From Flavobacterium zhairuonense (GTDB lineage Bacteria; Bacteroidota; Bacteroidia; Flavobacteriales; Flavobacteriaceae): a stretch of 64,000 bases of DNA. This document shows positions 16,930-25,389 of the stretch, one piece after another (positions within the stretch are counted from its first letter, which is position 1; the number at the start of each line of letters is the position of its first letter). The notes beneath the pieces were generated by a model, which made no database searches, had not been told where the DNA came from, and was given only the letters and a program-made list of their open reading frames with translations. A program made the position numbers and the translations under genes. The DNA lies in the NCBI RefSeq assembly GCF_004352915.1, contig NZ_SJSY01000064.1, positions 62,001-126,000 on the forward strand, read 5' to 3'.

Positions 16930-18297
16930 TTAAAATTTAAGTTGCATCGTAACTCCTGTAAAAAACATATTTTTTCCGGTTCCGGCTGCTTTTAAGAAAT
17001 CTCCGGCTTTAAACCAAGTTGCCTCAACGCGGAAATATAGATATTGATTTGGCGTATAGATAATTTCGCTTTCTAATTGTTTTCCGATTTCTTTAGCATC
17101 TGTTGCATCTCCAGGATATATCATAATGGTATTAGGACCATAAATTCCATCTTCGCTGCTGTATCTCCAAAACATATCATAATCGACAACCCAATCGATA
17201 TTTTTTGCCAATTCTAAACTAATCGACGGATGAAAATCAACAAGGTTCGACGGGCCAATTACAGATGCCAATCCGAAATAAGCACCTCTTGGAAACAACG
17301 GATTAAAGGTGTTTAATTTAGTATCGCCATTTGTTTTATCTCCACTGATCAGTTCAACTTTAATTCCGAATTCCGGTTTTAAAACTACAGTGGAAAGTCT
17401 GTATCCTGTATTTAAGGAAACTGTCCATGCTTTAATGTCTTTAGAAGCAACATCTCCAAATTGATAAACCGCTTCGGCATCATAACGCCATTCCTTGTAT
17501 TTCCCCCAAATACGTGTTCCCACAGAATGACGTAATTCTTTTCCGCTTGCGTCATCAAAATTGGCATTTGCTCTTTCATAGCCTAAATAATAAAGGTCAA
17601 TATTTTTGATGGCCGGAATTTTATTGATTACAAAATAACTTCCCCAGAATTGTCTTTTTTTATTCGAATAATCATCAAAAATACCGTCTTGAGCCACTAC
17701 ATAATGGCTGTAGAATAAATCGGCATGATAATTATTGTAACCAAAAATTGCTTTTGCGGCATCAAAAGATTGGCGGTTATTTGGCCCATCTCGAACGGCA
17801 ACCAAACGCTGAGATCCATAACTTAACTCCTGTCTTCCGGCTCTAAAAATCAATTGTTTGTTTCTTTCCGAAAACAGATTAATATCGATAAATCCCTGAT
17901 GCACTTCAAGTGGATTGCTGTCGACTGGACTCGGATCTATTCTTCCATTTGCATTACTGCTTTGAAGCTGAACAAAAGCTCGAAAATATTTGCTAGAATG
18001 AAAATCGGCGTGAAGCAAAAATCGGTTTAAAATGTAGCCGTCAGGATCTTGCGGATCGTCTCCCCATTTTTCATTTTTGGCATAGAAATATTGATACCTG
18101 ACTTCTCCTCCAAAACTCAAATAAGTTTGCCCCGAAGAGGAGAGAGGCATATATTTCATGGTTTTGTACCAATTTTTTTTGACGGTATCTTTTTGTAAAA
18201 CCTCATAGTTTTCGTCAAATCGCAGCGGTTTAAAATCTGGATAGGACTGAGCATGGAGGTTAATATAAATAAGTAATAATAGAATGATTTTTTTCAT
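16930..18297 (-). CDS. Alginate-export (AlgE)-like outer-membrane porin
   Basis: A 455-residue predicted outer-membrane beta-barrel with a short signal peptide (cleavage after NLHAQ). The block from about residue 65 to 200 (SFGGEVRYQYFYAKN, then FRAGRQELSYGSQRLVAVRDGPNNR) is characteristic of the alginate-export family. Alternating amphipathic strands continue to a terminal ...GVTMQLKF, ending in an aromatic residue as barrel proteins do. In Bacteroidota such porins often serve general small-substrate passage rather than alginate export. Its stop-to-start neighbour is the MBL-fold gene, 3 nt upstream, so the two form an operon. Confidence 0.8.
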   Translation of the reverse strand: MKKIILLLLIYINLHAQSYPDFKPLRFDENYEVLQKDTVKKNWYKTMKYMPLSSSGQTYLSFGGEVRYQYFYAKNEKWGDDPQDPDGYILNRFLLHADFHSSKYFRAFVQLQSSNANGRIDPSPVDSNPLEVHQGFIDINLFSERNKQLIFRAGRQELSYGSQRLVAVRDGPNNRQSFDAAKAIFGYNNYHADLFYSHYVVAQDGIFDDYSNKKRQFWGSYFVINKIPAIKNIDLYYLGYERANANFDDASGKELRHSVGTRIWGKYKEWRYDAEAVYQFGDVASKDIKAWTVSLNTGYRLSTVVLKPEFGIKVELISGDKTNGDTKLNTFNPLFPRGAYFGLASVIGPSNLVDFHPSISLELAKNIDWVVDYDMFWRYSSEDGIYGPNTIMIYPGDATDAKEIGKQLESEIIYTPNQYLYFRVEATWFKAGDFLKAAGTGKNMFFTGVTMQLKF

Positions 18298-18300
18298 GGC

Positions 18301-19323
18301 TTATTTGCCTAAACTGTTTTTCTTAATATCGTTGTAAGCGTTTGGAATATTGAAATTGTAATGCAACCAATTAAAAAGTACATAACCTTTATCAAATTCT
18401 TTCATCGTGACAGATGCTTTTACTTGCTCTAAAGTTTCCCCTTTTTTAACGGCAGCTTCTACATTTGTCTTCAAAGCATTTACATAATCAATGGTATATT
18501 TAATGCCTTTTTTATTTGTAATTCGGCCGTGACCTGGAACGACAACATCATTATCACCAATCATATCGTAAATTTTTTGAAGATTGCGAACAGGCTCCAA
18601 AAAATAACCGTCAAACAGCCAAGGAATCGTTGGGCTTTCAGCAATAAACGGATTTCCGGCCCACAATACATTTTTGTCTGAATCTTTCAAAAATACAAAC
18701 AAATCTGCTGGCGATTGCGCTGTTCCCACATTAATAATTTCTACAATTTTATTGCCTCCCAAATCAAGTTTAATACTTTGATTTACTGCAATTGTAAGAT
18801 CAGCGGCACGGTAAACACTTTGTTCTATCCCGCGGTCTTTTCCAAAAAGCATGATCATAAATTGTTTTATGTTTTCGAAATTCTTAGAAAGATTTTCTTT
18901 GCAGAATTCATTTTGTATTAAAATCGTCTCTTTTGGAAGCAGATAATTTCCAAAACAATGATCTCCGTGATCGCTTGTATTTACAGCAAAAATAATTGGT
19001 TTTGGAGTTACGGAACGAATCAGTTTGTACAATTGATCGTATAATCTTTTGTTCAGCATAGTTTCAATCAACAAAACGCCTTTATCGCCCACAATGAATC
19101 CAGCAGACGTAGCCTGCGGAATTCCTTTTGTAGTTTCTATTTCGGTTGTTGACGGCGAAACCGCATAAACATTATCCGAGATTTTATGTAATTGCAAGTT
19201 TACTTTATTGGCATCCCAAATTGGAACTTCTGGTGGCATTGGAAATTGCGCATACGTTTTTTGCGCCGATAAAAAGACGACGACAAAAAGTATTGTAATT
19301 AAAATAGATTTATAATTTTTCAT
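18301..19323 (-). CDS. Secreted metallo-beta-lactamase-fold hydrolase with altered metal motif
   Basis: A 340-residue MBL-fold protein with a signal peptide (cleavage near AQKTYAQ). The signature HxHxDH reads S117-D-H119-G-D121-H122, so serine takes the place of the first histidine. Later ligands are recognisable in ADLFVFLKDSDKNVLWAGN and VVPGHGRI. The residual ligands could still bind at least one zinc. The natural reaction is unknown and a true beta-lactamase role is unlikely. It is cotranscribed with the AlgE-like porin (3-nt gap). The 238-nt gap upstream holds a recurrent-looking intergenic element. Confidence 0.8.
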   Translation of the reverse strand: MKNYKSILITILFVVVFLSAQKTYAQFPMPPEVPIWDANKVNLQLHKISDNVYAVSPSTTEIETTKGIPQATSAGFIVGDKGVLLIETMLNKRLYDQLYKLIRSVTPKPIIFAVNTSDHGDHCFGNYLLPKETILIQNEFCKENLSKNFENIKQFMIMLFGKDRGIEQSVYRAADLTIAVNQSIKLDLGGNKIVEIINVGTAQSPADLFVFLKDSDKNVLWAGNPFIAESPTIPWLFDGYFLEPVRNLQKIYDMIGDNDVVVPGHGRITNKKGIKYTIDYVNALKTNVEAAVKKGETLEQVKASVTMKEFDKGYVLFNWLHYNFNIPNAYNDIKKNSLGK

Positions 19324-19399
19324 GGTTTAATAATTTTGTTAATGTTCAATTTTATTAGAAGCAAAAGCATTTGGCATTTTTGGATTCATGGTTCCTGCT

Positions 19400-19556
19400 C
19401 TCCGCTATATCTTTGCTTTTTTAAAGAAAAAAAGCAAAGGATATCGGTGCGATCAGGGCTAAAGGGAGAAAAATCGCTTTCTTGCAATCATCCCAAAAAA
19501 GAAAAATCCGTTAAAATCCGCGTCTTCGCGAAAGCGAATCAGTAAAATCCGCGTGC
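19400..19556. repeat. Structured intergenic element of recurrent flavobacterial type
   Basis: Between two minus-strand genes lies a GC-richer stretch. It has a 12-bp hairpin (19411-19422 with 19428-19439) and a direct repeat TAAAATCCGCGT at 19512-19523 and 19543-19554, separated by a CGCGAAAGCG-containing spacer. From memory, similar blocks (a GCTTTTTT hairpin next to a TTTAGCCC/GATCGCA segment) recur between genes in many Flavobacterium genomes. I cannot say whether it is a known RNA family or a repetitive element. Confidence 0.45.
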
Positions 19557-19561
19557 CATTC

Positions 19562-21325
19562 TTATTTTTGGTAACCGCCAAAATATTTCACGGGAGACCA
19601 ATCCGGAATTACTACAGGAATTTCTGGATTCAAAGCTTTATATTCCGCGGAAGCGTAAACAATTTTGCCATTAACAATAGTCAAAACTGATTCGATTTTT
19701 CGGATATCATCTGGTTTAAGCGAAAAATAATCATCTGATAAAATCGCCATATCGGCATACATTCCTTTGATCAATTTTCCCTTGTCTTTTTCTTCGCCAG
19801 AAAACCAAGCGCTTCCAGATGTATACAATTGCAAGGCTGTGAATTTGTCCAAAACTTGATCTTTAGGCCAAAACTGCATACCGCCAATAGTTTTTCCGGT
19901 TAAAAGCCAATGCAATGACATCCAAGGATTGTAAGTTGAAATTCGTGTCGCATCTGTTCCCATTCCGACTGGAATTCCTAATTCTAGCATTTTTTTAATT
20001 GGAGGCAACTGTGTTTTTGGAACGCCGTATAATTTGTTATACAATTCGCCTTGATAATACATTCTGAATTGAACTGCGATACCGCCGCCTAATTTTTTAA
20101 CACGTTCCAATTCAGGATTTGTAATAGTTTCGGCATGATCAAAAAACCAGCGCAAACCGTTAAACGGAATTTCTTTGTTTACTTTTTCGAAAACATTCAG
20201 CATTCTGTCAATCGATTCTCCGTAAGTAGCGTGAAGTCTAAAAGGCCATCTATTTTTCACCAAAAGTCGAATAATGGGCTCCAAATCAGTTTCCATTTCA
20301 TCAGCTAAAACAATTCTTGGTTCCAAGAAATTTTCGAAATCGGCGGCTGAAGCTACAATGTTTTCTCCGGCACCTTCTTCTACATAACCATTTGCGACAA
20401 TCAGATTGTCATTTTTATTGATTTTAGTTTCGGCAACCCATTTTTCATAATCTTGCAATTCTTTGCCTTTTTGCTGTGCAAATAAGTAATATGAAATTCG
20501 GAGACTCAATTTGTTTTGTTTGGCCAAATCTAAAGAAGTAACATAATCAGCAGGGAAGTTTTGGCTTCCGCCCGCAGCATCAATAACACTTGTCAATCCG
20601 AAGCGATTTAGTTCATGATTAAATTGTATGGAACTGTTGATTCGTTCATCGGGAGTTAATTTTGTTGTAAGCCCCATTGTCATGTAAATGGCTTTTGGAG
20701 TTTCTTTGGCGTACATTAAACCGGTTAGATTGCCTTTAGAATCCTGTTCTAAAAGACTTCCTTCGTATTTTGTATCTTTTGTATATTTTAAAACTTCAAT
20801 TCCTTTTTTGTTTAGAAAAGCTTTTCCATATAAATACGTTATAAAAACCGGTTTATCAGGAACGGCCGCATTGATTTCGTCAATTGTAGGTTGTCTTTTT
20901 TCTTCAAATTGAAATTCATTCCAGCCTCCAATAACTTTTATCCAAACGCCATCGGGAGTTCTTGCGGCTTGTTCTTTCAGCATTTCCATAGCACGTTTTA
21001 AGGTTTTTACACCATCCCAACGAAGTTCAGAATTATAGTTCAAACCTTCACGAATTACGTGCATGTGGCTGTCATTTAATCCAGGAACGACTGTTTTCCC
21101 TTTGGCATCAATCAATTTTGTTTCCGATGATTTATAAGAAGAAAGAATGTTTTTTTCTGTTCCAATATCCAGAATAATTCCATCTTTCATTGCAATTGCC
21201 TGAACAAATTCGCCTTGTTTCTGCATTGTTGCAATTTTTCCATTATAAATAATCAGGTCAGCTTTTTGCTGGGCTTGAGATGACAAGCCCGCAGAAAGCA
21301 ATAGAATTAATAATAATTTTTTCAT
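19562..21325 (-). CDS. Secreted YtcJ-like amidohydrolase
   Basis: A 587-residue metal-dependent amidohydrolase with a signal peptide (cleavage after LSSQA), so it acts in the periplasm. The HxH motif is at H87 and H89 (NDSHMH), and FFDHAETI and MGTDATRIST match the later barrel ligands. It is a clear paralogue of the cytosolic protein at 10149-12035, with long collinear blocks such as GLNYNSELRWDGV, but it ends with the catalytic fold and has no Cys/His tail. The gene lies 8 nt downstream of a lipoprotein alpha/beta hydrolase gene, suggesting a shared extracytoplasmic pathway. The substrate is unknown. Confidence 0.82.
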   Translation of the reverse strand: MKKLLLILLLSAGLSSQAQQKADLIIYNGKIATMQKQGEFVQAIAMKDGIILDIGTEKNILSSYKSSETKLIDAKGKTVVPGLNDSHMHVIREGLNYNSELRWDGVKTLKRAMEMLKEQAARTPDGVWIKVIGGWNEFQFEEKRQPTIDEINAAVPDKPVFITYLYGKAFLNKKGIEVLKYTKDTKYEGSLLEQDSKGNLTGLMYAKETPKAIYMTMGLTTKLTPDERINSSIQFNHELNRFGLTSVIDAAGGSQNFPADYVTSLDLAKQNKLSLRISYYLFAQQKGKELQDYEKWVAETKINKNDNLIVANGYVEEGAGENIVASAADFENFLEPRIVLADEMETDLEPIIRLLVKNRWPFRLHATYGESIDRMLNVFEKVNKEIPFNGLRWFFDHAETITNPELERVKKLGGGIAVQFRMYYQGELYNKLYGVPKTQLPPIKKMLELGIPVGMGTDATRISTYNPWMSLHWLLTGKTIGGMQFWPKDQVLDKFTALQLYTSGSAWFSGEEKDKGKLIKGMYADMAILSDDYFSLKPDDIRKIESVLTIVNGKIVYASAEYKALNPEIPVVIPDWSPVKYFGGYQK

Positions 21326-21333
21326 GATATTTA

Positions 21334-22353
21334 TTATTTAGCCAAAAAGAAGGCTAGTAAATCTTTTTGTACTTGTGCGGTATTTTCTTGAACTAGCCAA
21401 TGTCCAGAACCTGCAATTTTAGATTCGGTTACATTTTCAGCAACCAATTTTGAGTGATCTTTAAGGAATGCAGCGGCGAAATATTCTCCACCCATTGCTA
21501 GTAATGGCATTTTCAGTTTTTTCTTTGCGAAAATTAAATTGTCTTTTCCGTCTTGATCAAATGCGCCAAACCATTTAAATGCAGCAGTTGTGCCTCCTTC
21601 GGTAGCATAAGCTCTAATAAATTCAGCTGATTCTTCCGCAGTAAATGGATCTTTTACATGGCCTACAATTGGCCAGAAATTAGTCAAGAATTCTTTTTCT
21701 TTTCCTTTCACGATCTCTCCAGATGCAGGCCATCCGAAGAAACCAAACCACCATGCAGACCCTTTTACATTTGACCAAACTGGCTCAATTCCAGGTAAAA
21801 GTGCATCCATCAAGGCAACTTTGTTTACGCTGTCGCCATATTGTGCAGCATAAGCATACGCAACCATAAGTCCGATGTCGTGTCCAGCCAAGTTGATTTT
21901 TTTATATCCAAGCTGATTTACCAATTCATGAATGTCAGATGCCATTGTTTTTTTATCGTAACCGCTTTCTGGTTTATCAGATTCGCCAACACCTCTTAAA
22001 TCGGGAGCTATTACCGTGAAATGTTTAGAAAGTTCTGGCAACAAGCGATTCCACATATACCAGTTTTGCCCAAAGCCGTGAACTAAAACTAAGGGATCGC
22101 CTTGTCCGCCAATAACGTAATGAATCTTGATTCCGTTTACAGTGGCTGTAGCATGTTTAAAATTTGCCGGCGGATTTGCTGGTGCAACTTCTGCTGTTTC
22201 GGTAGTTTCTGCCGGTTTAGTTTCTGTGGTAGCTGTTTCTTCGGCTTTTTTATTACAAGAAATTATGGTCAATATTAAAATAGCAACAGCTAGAAACTGT
22301 TTTGCTTTTGTTTTTAAATTGAAAAAAGTAGTGTTTAATGAATTTGTTTTCAT
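21334..22353 (-). CDS. Lipoprotein alpha/beta hydrolase, epoxide-hydrolase/dehalogenase type
   Basis: A 339-residue lipoprotein with lipobox IISC (C33), followed by a Glu/Thr/Ala-rich linker to about residue 63 and an alpha/beta hydrolase domain. The elbow reads GHDIG, which puts an aspartate (D159) in the nucleophile position. That is the hallmark of epoxide hydrolases and haloalkane dehalogenases and not of esterases. VHGFGQNWYMW, DLRGVGESDKP and the late GSGHWLVQE histidine support the fold. It lies between another alpha/beta hydrolase (39 nt upstream) and the secreted amidohydrolase (8 nt downstream). The specific substrate is unknown. Confidence 0.82.
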   Translation of the reverse strand: MKTNSLNTTFFNLKTKAKQFLAVAILILTIISCNKKAEETATTETKPAETTETAEVAPANPPANFKHATATVNGIKIHYVIGGQGDPLVLVHGFGQNWYMWNRLLPELSKHFTVIAPDLRGVGESDKPESGYDKKTMASDIHELVNQLGYKKINLAGHDIGLMVAYAYAAQYGDSVNKVALMDALLPGIEPVWSNVKGSAWWFGFFGWPASGEIVKGKEKEFLTNFWPIVGHVKDPFTAEESAEFIRAYATEGGTTAAFKWFGAFDQDGKDNLIFAKKKLKMPLLAMGGEYFAAAFLKDHSKLVAENVTESKIAGSGHWLVQENTAQVQKDLLAFFLAK

Positions 22354-22392
22354 GATTAAAATTTTTAGAAGTGGTTAATGATTAATTGATTA

Positions 22393-23190
22393 TTATGAAT
22401 TTTGTGGAGGCAGTTTGGCGATCCATTCTTGAATGTAAACCGCTATTTCCTGCCAACCAGGCTGATTTAATACAAAGTGATTTCGATTTGGGAAAACCTT
22501 AAAATCGGTGATTGAATTTTTGTCTGAGTATTTTTTGTAGTTCGAAAAATTCAGTGATTCGGGAATAGTGTGGTCGATTGACCCTGCAATTAGCAAAAGC
22601 GGTTTATGCGGTGCTTTAAAATCTACTTTTGCAACAGAAGTTATCGTGTCGCGAACAATTAATTTAGATTCTGGAATTGCCGATTCACAATAGGCTTTAT
22701 CCTGCCATTCTTCAGGCATTCCGTTTGTAAAGGCATATTGCCATTGCAAAAAACTCATTAAGAAAGTTTTCTTGGTAGAAGTGAAAAAACCAAGTGGTCC
22801 CCAGCCAGCTTTTAGGAAAGAAAATTTGAAAGTCATTATTCCTTGAGGAGGAACCGAATGTATTGCAATTGCAGATGAAGCTAGATTGCGTTGCAAAAGT
22901 ATTTGTGCAATAAGTCCACCGATAGAATGCCCAATTATAATAGGTTTCTGTGGCAGATTTTTAGCGATATTCTCAAAATATTCAATTAATTGAGATAATC
23001 GCAAACTCGCAATCTGCGGATCAGGATGACGTTCCCGCAAGACATTTGCAGGCGCATCTTTGTACGGCCACGCGGGAGCAAGGGTTTTAAAACCTTTGTT
23101 CTCAAAAAATAGTTTCCATTCATCCCAACATTTATTGCTGACAAAAGCTCCAGTAATAAAAAGAATCGTAGTAGGGTTTTCGGTTAGCAT
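22393..23190 (-). CDS. Alpha/beta hydrolase
   Basis: A 265-residue cytosolic alpha/beta hydrolase. The elbow IIGHSIGGLIAQ places the nucleophilic serine at 89. LLIAGSIDHTIPE supplies the acid and PNRNHFVLNQPGW the histidine. A pattern of Trp-rich loops (CWDEWKLFF, WPYKD) is typical of small-molecule esterases. It is the first gene of the minus-strand run down to the deacetylase gene. The 235-nt upstream region contains TATATATCGTT (23296-23306), related to the CGATATATCG palindromes, but no complete TAnnTTTG element was found. The substrate is unknown. Confidence 0.75.
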   Translation of the reverse strand: MLTENPTTILFITGAFVSNKCWDEWKLFFENKGFKTLAPAWPYKDAPANVLRERHPDPQIASLRLSQLIEYFENIAKNLPQKPIIIGHSIGGLIAQILLQRNLASSAIAIHSVPPQGIMTFKFSFLKAGWGPLGFFTSTKKTFLMSFLQWQYAFTNGMPEEWQDKAYCESAIPESKLIVRDTITSVAKVDFKAPHKPLLLIAGSIDHTIPESLNFSNYKKYSDKNSITDFKVFPNRNHFVLNQPGWQEIAVYIQEWIAKLPPQNS

Positions 23191-23425
23191 AATACATATT
23201 TTAATGTTATGCCAAACTTTAAACTAAAATCGAACCTAATTTGTAACTAATTGATTTTTAATAAGTTGTGCGTTTTTGAAATTGTAATGCCAAACTATAT
23301 ATCGTTAAAAAACGAAAAACAACCAACTTAATATCGTCTTTTTTAATTATGAGTGATGAATTATTGAATTTGAAAATTTCATGTAAAAACTATGTAATTA
23401 ATAATTAACAATTGATAATTAATAA

Positions 23426-25375
23426 TTAAAAATGACTTCTCTTAATTCCTAATTTTTGCATTCTTGACGCTAATGTAGTAGGAGGAAGGCCCAATATTTC
23501 TGAAGCGCCACCAGCGCCTCTGATTCTTCCGTTGCATTTTTCCAAAACATTAATTATATGTTCTCTTTCATTTTCTTGAATGGTTTTGAAGTACCATTCG
23601 TTTGATTTGTTGTTTACTTTGATTTCATCGAAAGCAGGAAGCGGAATATGTTCAATAGTATCAGTTTTAGTCAAAAGAATACTTCTTTCAATAAGATTCT
23701 CAAGTTCACGAATGTTTCCAGGCCAATGATAAGTTAATAAACTTTTTAAGGCATTTTCTGATATTTCACGTACATTTTTTCCCGTTTTAGCGCTATATAC
23801 TGCAATAAAATGGCGGGCAAGAAGTCCTATGTCTTCTTTTCGTTCTCGTAATGGTGGCATTTGGATTGGAAAAACATTTAAGCGGTAATACAAATCAAGC
23901 CTGAAACGTCCATCTGCGACTTCTTTTTCGAGATTGCAATTTGTTGCGGCGATAATTCGAACATTTACTTTTATGGGATGATTTCCACCCACGCGCTCAA
24001 TTTCTTTTTCCTGAATTGCGCGAAGTAATTTTGCTTGCATTTCCAGAGGCATATCGCCAATTTCATCTAAAAACAAAGTGCCATTATTGGCTTGTTCAAA
24101 TTTGCCAATTCGTTTTTCTGTTGCGCCTGTAAAAGATCCTTTTTCATGTCCAAATAATTCTGATTCGATAAGGCTGGGCGGTAAAGCGGAACAATTGATT
24201 TTTATGAATGGACCATTTTTTTTACTCGATAATTGCTGAATGCTATTGGCAATACTTTCTTTTCCTGTACCGCTTTCGCCAGTGATTAAAACAGTTGTGT
24301 CTGCTGGAGCAACTTGTATGATATGATCGAATAATTTTAAAAGCATTGGGCTTTTGCCAACGATGGATTCGAATCCGGATATTTTTGTGTTTTTTCCGGT
24401 ACTATGATTTACAGCTGAAGTATTTTTTTGATCTAATTTTTTATCGGCATGTATTAAATTTTCAATCGCATAAATTAAAGGTTCTTGAAGCCTGTCGCAC
24501 AATTTTAAATGATTTTTATTGTAATTGGTAGATTGTCTGCTAAAAAATGACAGATACAATCCGCCATTTTCGTGAAGTGCTAGCGGAACGGGAAGCATTA
24601 AATTGGACTTCATGTTCATTGAATTGGCGATCAATTTTTTGATCGGTGTTTTTTCGCATATTCTAACGAAATCATCGTCGTTATAGAATGTTGCATCAGT
24701 TTCAACTTTGCTTTTGTTTCTTAATTCATTGATTTCAGATTCTTTTAAAGCTGTAATATTTTGCAATTCTTCAATTCCAATTTTTTGATATTCATGCAAA
24801 CCGGTTCTGGCATATCCCAAAACACGATTGGATAATTTGTTATCGATGTAAAAAACGGCCATCACAAGATCAAAAGAAATGAGCGATTGCAGAGAAGTAA
24901 TAATGTTGAGAACTCGATCATCCCAAGTACCGCTTTTTTTGACGATTGATTTTAATTGTTTCTGAAATAAAAGCTCTTTTCTGATTGAAGATTCTATACC
25001 GTGTTCTTGATGATATTCCGCGATTTCAATCGTAATCAATAAATCTTTTTCGCGAAAGGGTTTTACCAAAAATCCATACGGATGCGTCAGTTTTGCTTTG
25101 TTTAGAACTTCTTCATTAGAATTAGCGGAGAGATAAATAAAAGGAATATTATTTTCCCTGAGTATTTCGGCGAGATCAATTCCCGTTTCTTTCCCTAAAA
25201 GGAAAATGTCCAAAAGAACCAATTCGGGTTTTTCCTGAGCAATATAATATTTAGCATCTGAAACTGATCGCGCCATTCCAGTAATAGAATGTCCTGCTTT
25301 TTTCAGCATCAATCGCAAATGATTTGCTTCTACAAACTGATCTTCAACAATAAGTATTTTTAGTGGTTTTGCCAT
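23426..25375 (-). CDS. Sigma-54-dependent response regulator (REC-GAF-AAA+-Fis)
   Basis: A 649-residue NtrC-type regulator with an extra sensory module. A receiver domain spans about 1-120 (phosphoacceptor D56 in LVLLDIFLL), a GAF-like domain about 150-310, AAA+ about 330-565 with Walker A GESGTGKE and an altered contact loop GSFTGA, and a C-terminal Fis-type helix-turn-helix. The loop has serine where GAFTGA has alanine. GSFTGA occurs in some functional activators. It thus combines phosphorylation and ligand input. Its start lies 14 nt after the TPR kinase stop, so the two form a two-component system. It is a close relative of the 4643-6001 regulator. Confidence 0.9.
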   Translation of the reverse strand: MAKPLKILIVEDQFVEANHLRLMLKKAGHSITGMARSVSDAKYYIAQEKPELVLLDIFLLGKETGIDLAEILRENNIPFIYLSANSNEEVLNKAKLTHPYGFLVKPFREKDLLITIEIAEYHQEHGIESSIRKELLFQKQLKSIVKKSGTWDDRVLNIITSLQSLISFDLVMAVFYIDNKLSNRVLGYARTGLHEYQKIGIEELQNITALKESEINELRNKSKVETDATFYNDDDFVRICEKTPIKKLIANSMNMKSNLMLPVPLALHENGGLYLSFFSRQSTNYNKNHLKLCDRLQEPLIYAIENLIHADKKLDQKNTSAVNHSTGKNTKISGFESIVGKSPMLLKLFDHIIQVAPADTTVLITGESGTGKESIANSIQQLSSKKNGPFIKINCSALPPSLIESELFGHEKGSFTGATEKRIGKFEQANNGTLFLDEIGDMPLEMQAKLLRAIQEKEIERVGGNHPIKVNVRIIAATNCNLEKEVADGRFRLDLYYRLNVFPIQMPPLRERKEDIGLLARHFIAVYSAKTGKNVREISENALKSLLTYHWPGNIRELENLIERSILLTKTDTIEHIPLPAFDEIKVNNKSNEWYFKTIQENEREHIINVLEKCNGRIRGAGGASEILGLPPTTLASRMQKLGIKRSHF

Positions 25376-25389
25376 TTTATAGAATTAAA

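Noticed and set aside
18301..19323. Beta-lactamase resistance gene
   Set aside because: The metal motif is altered and the context is a porin/hydrolase operon. The fold alone does not show beta-lactamase activity.
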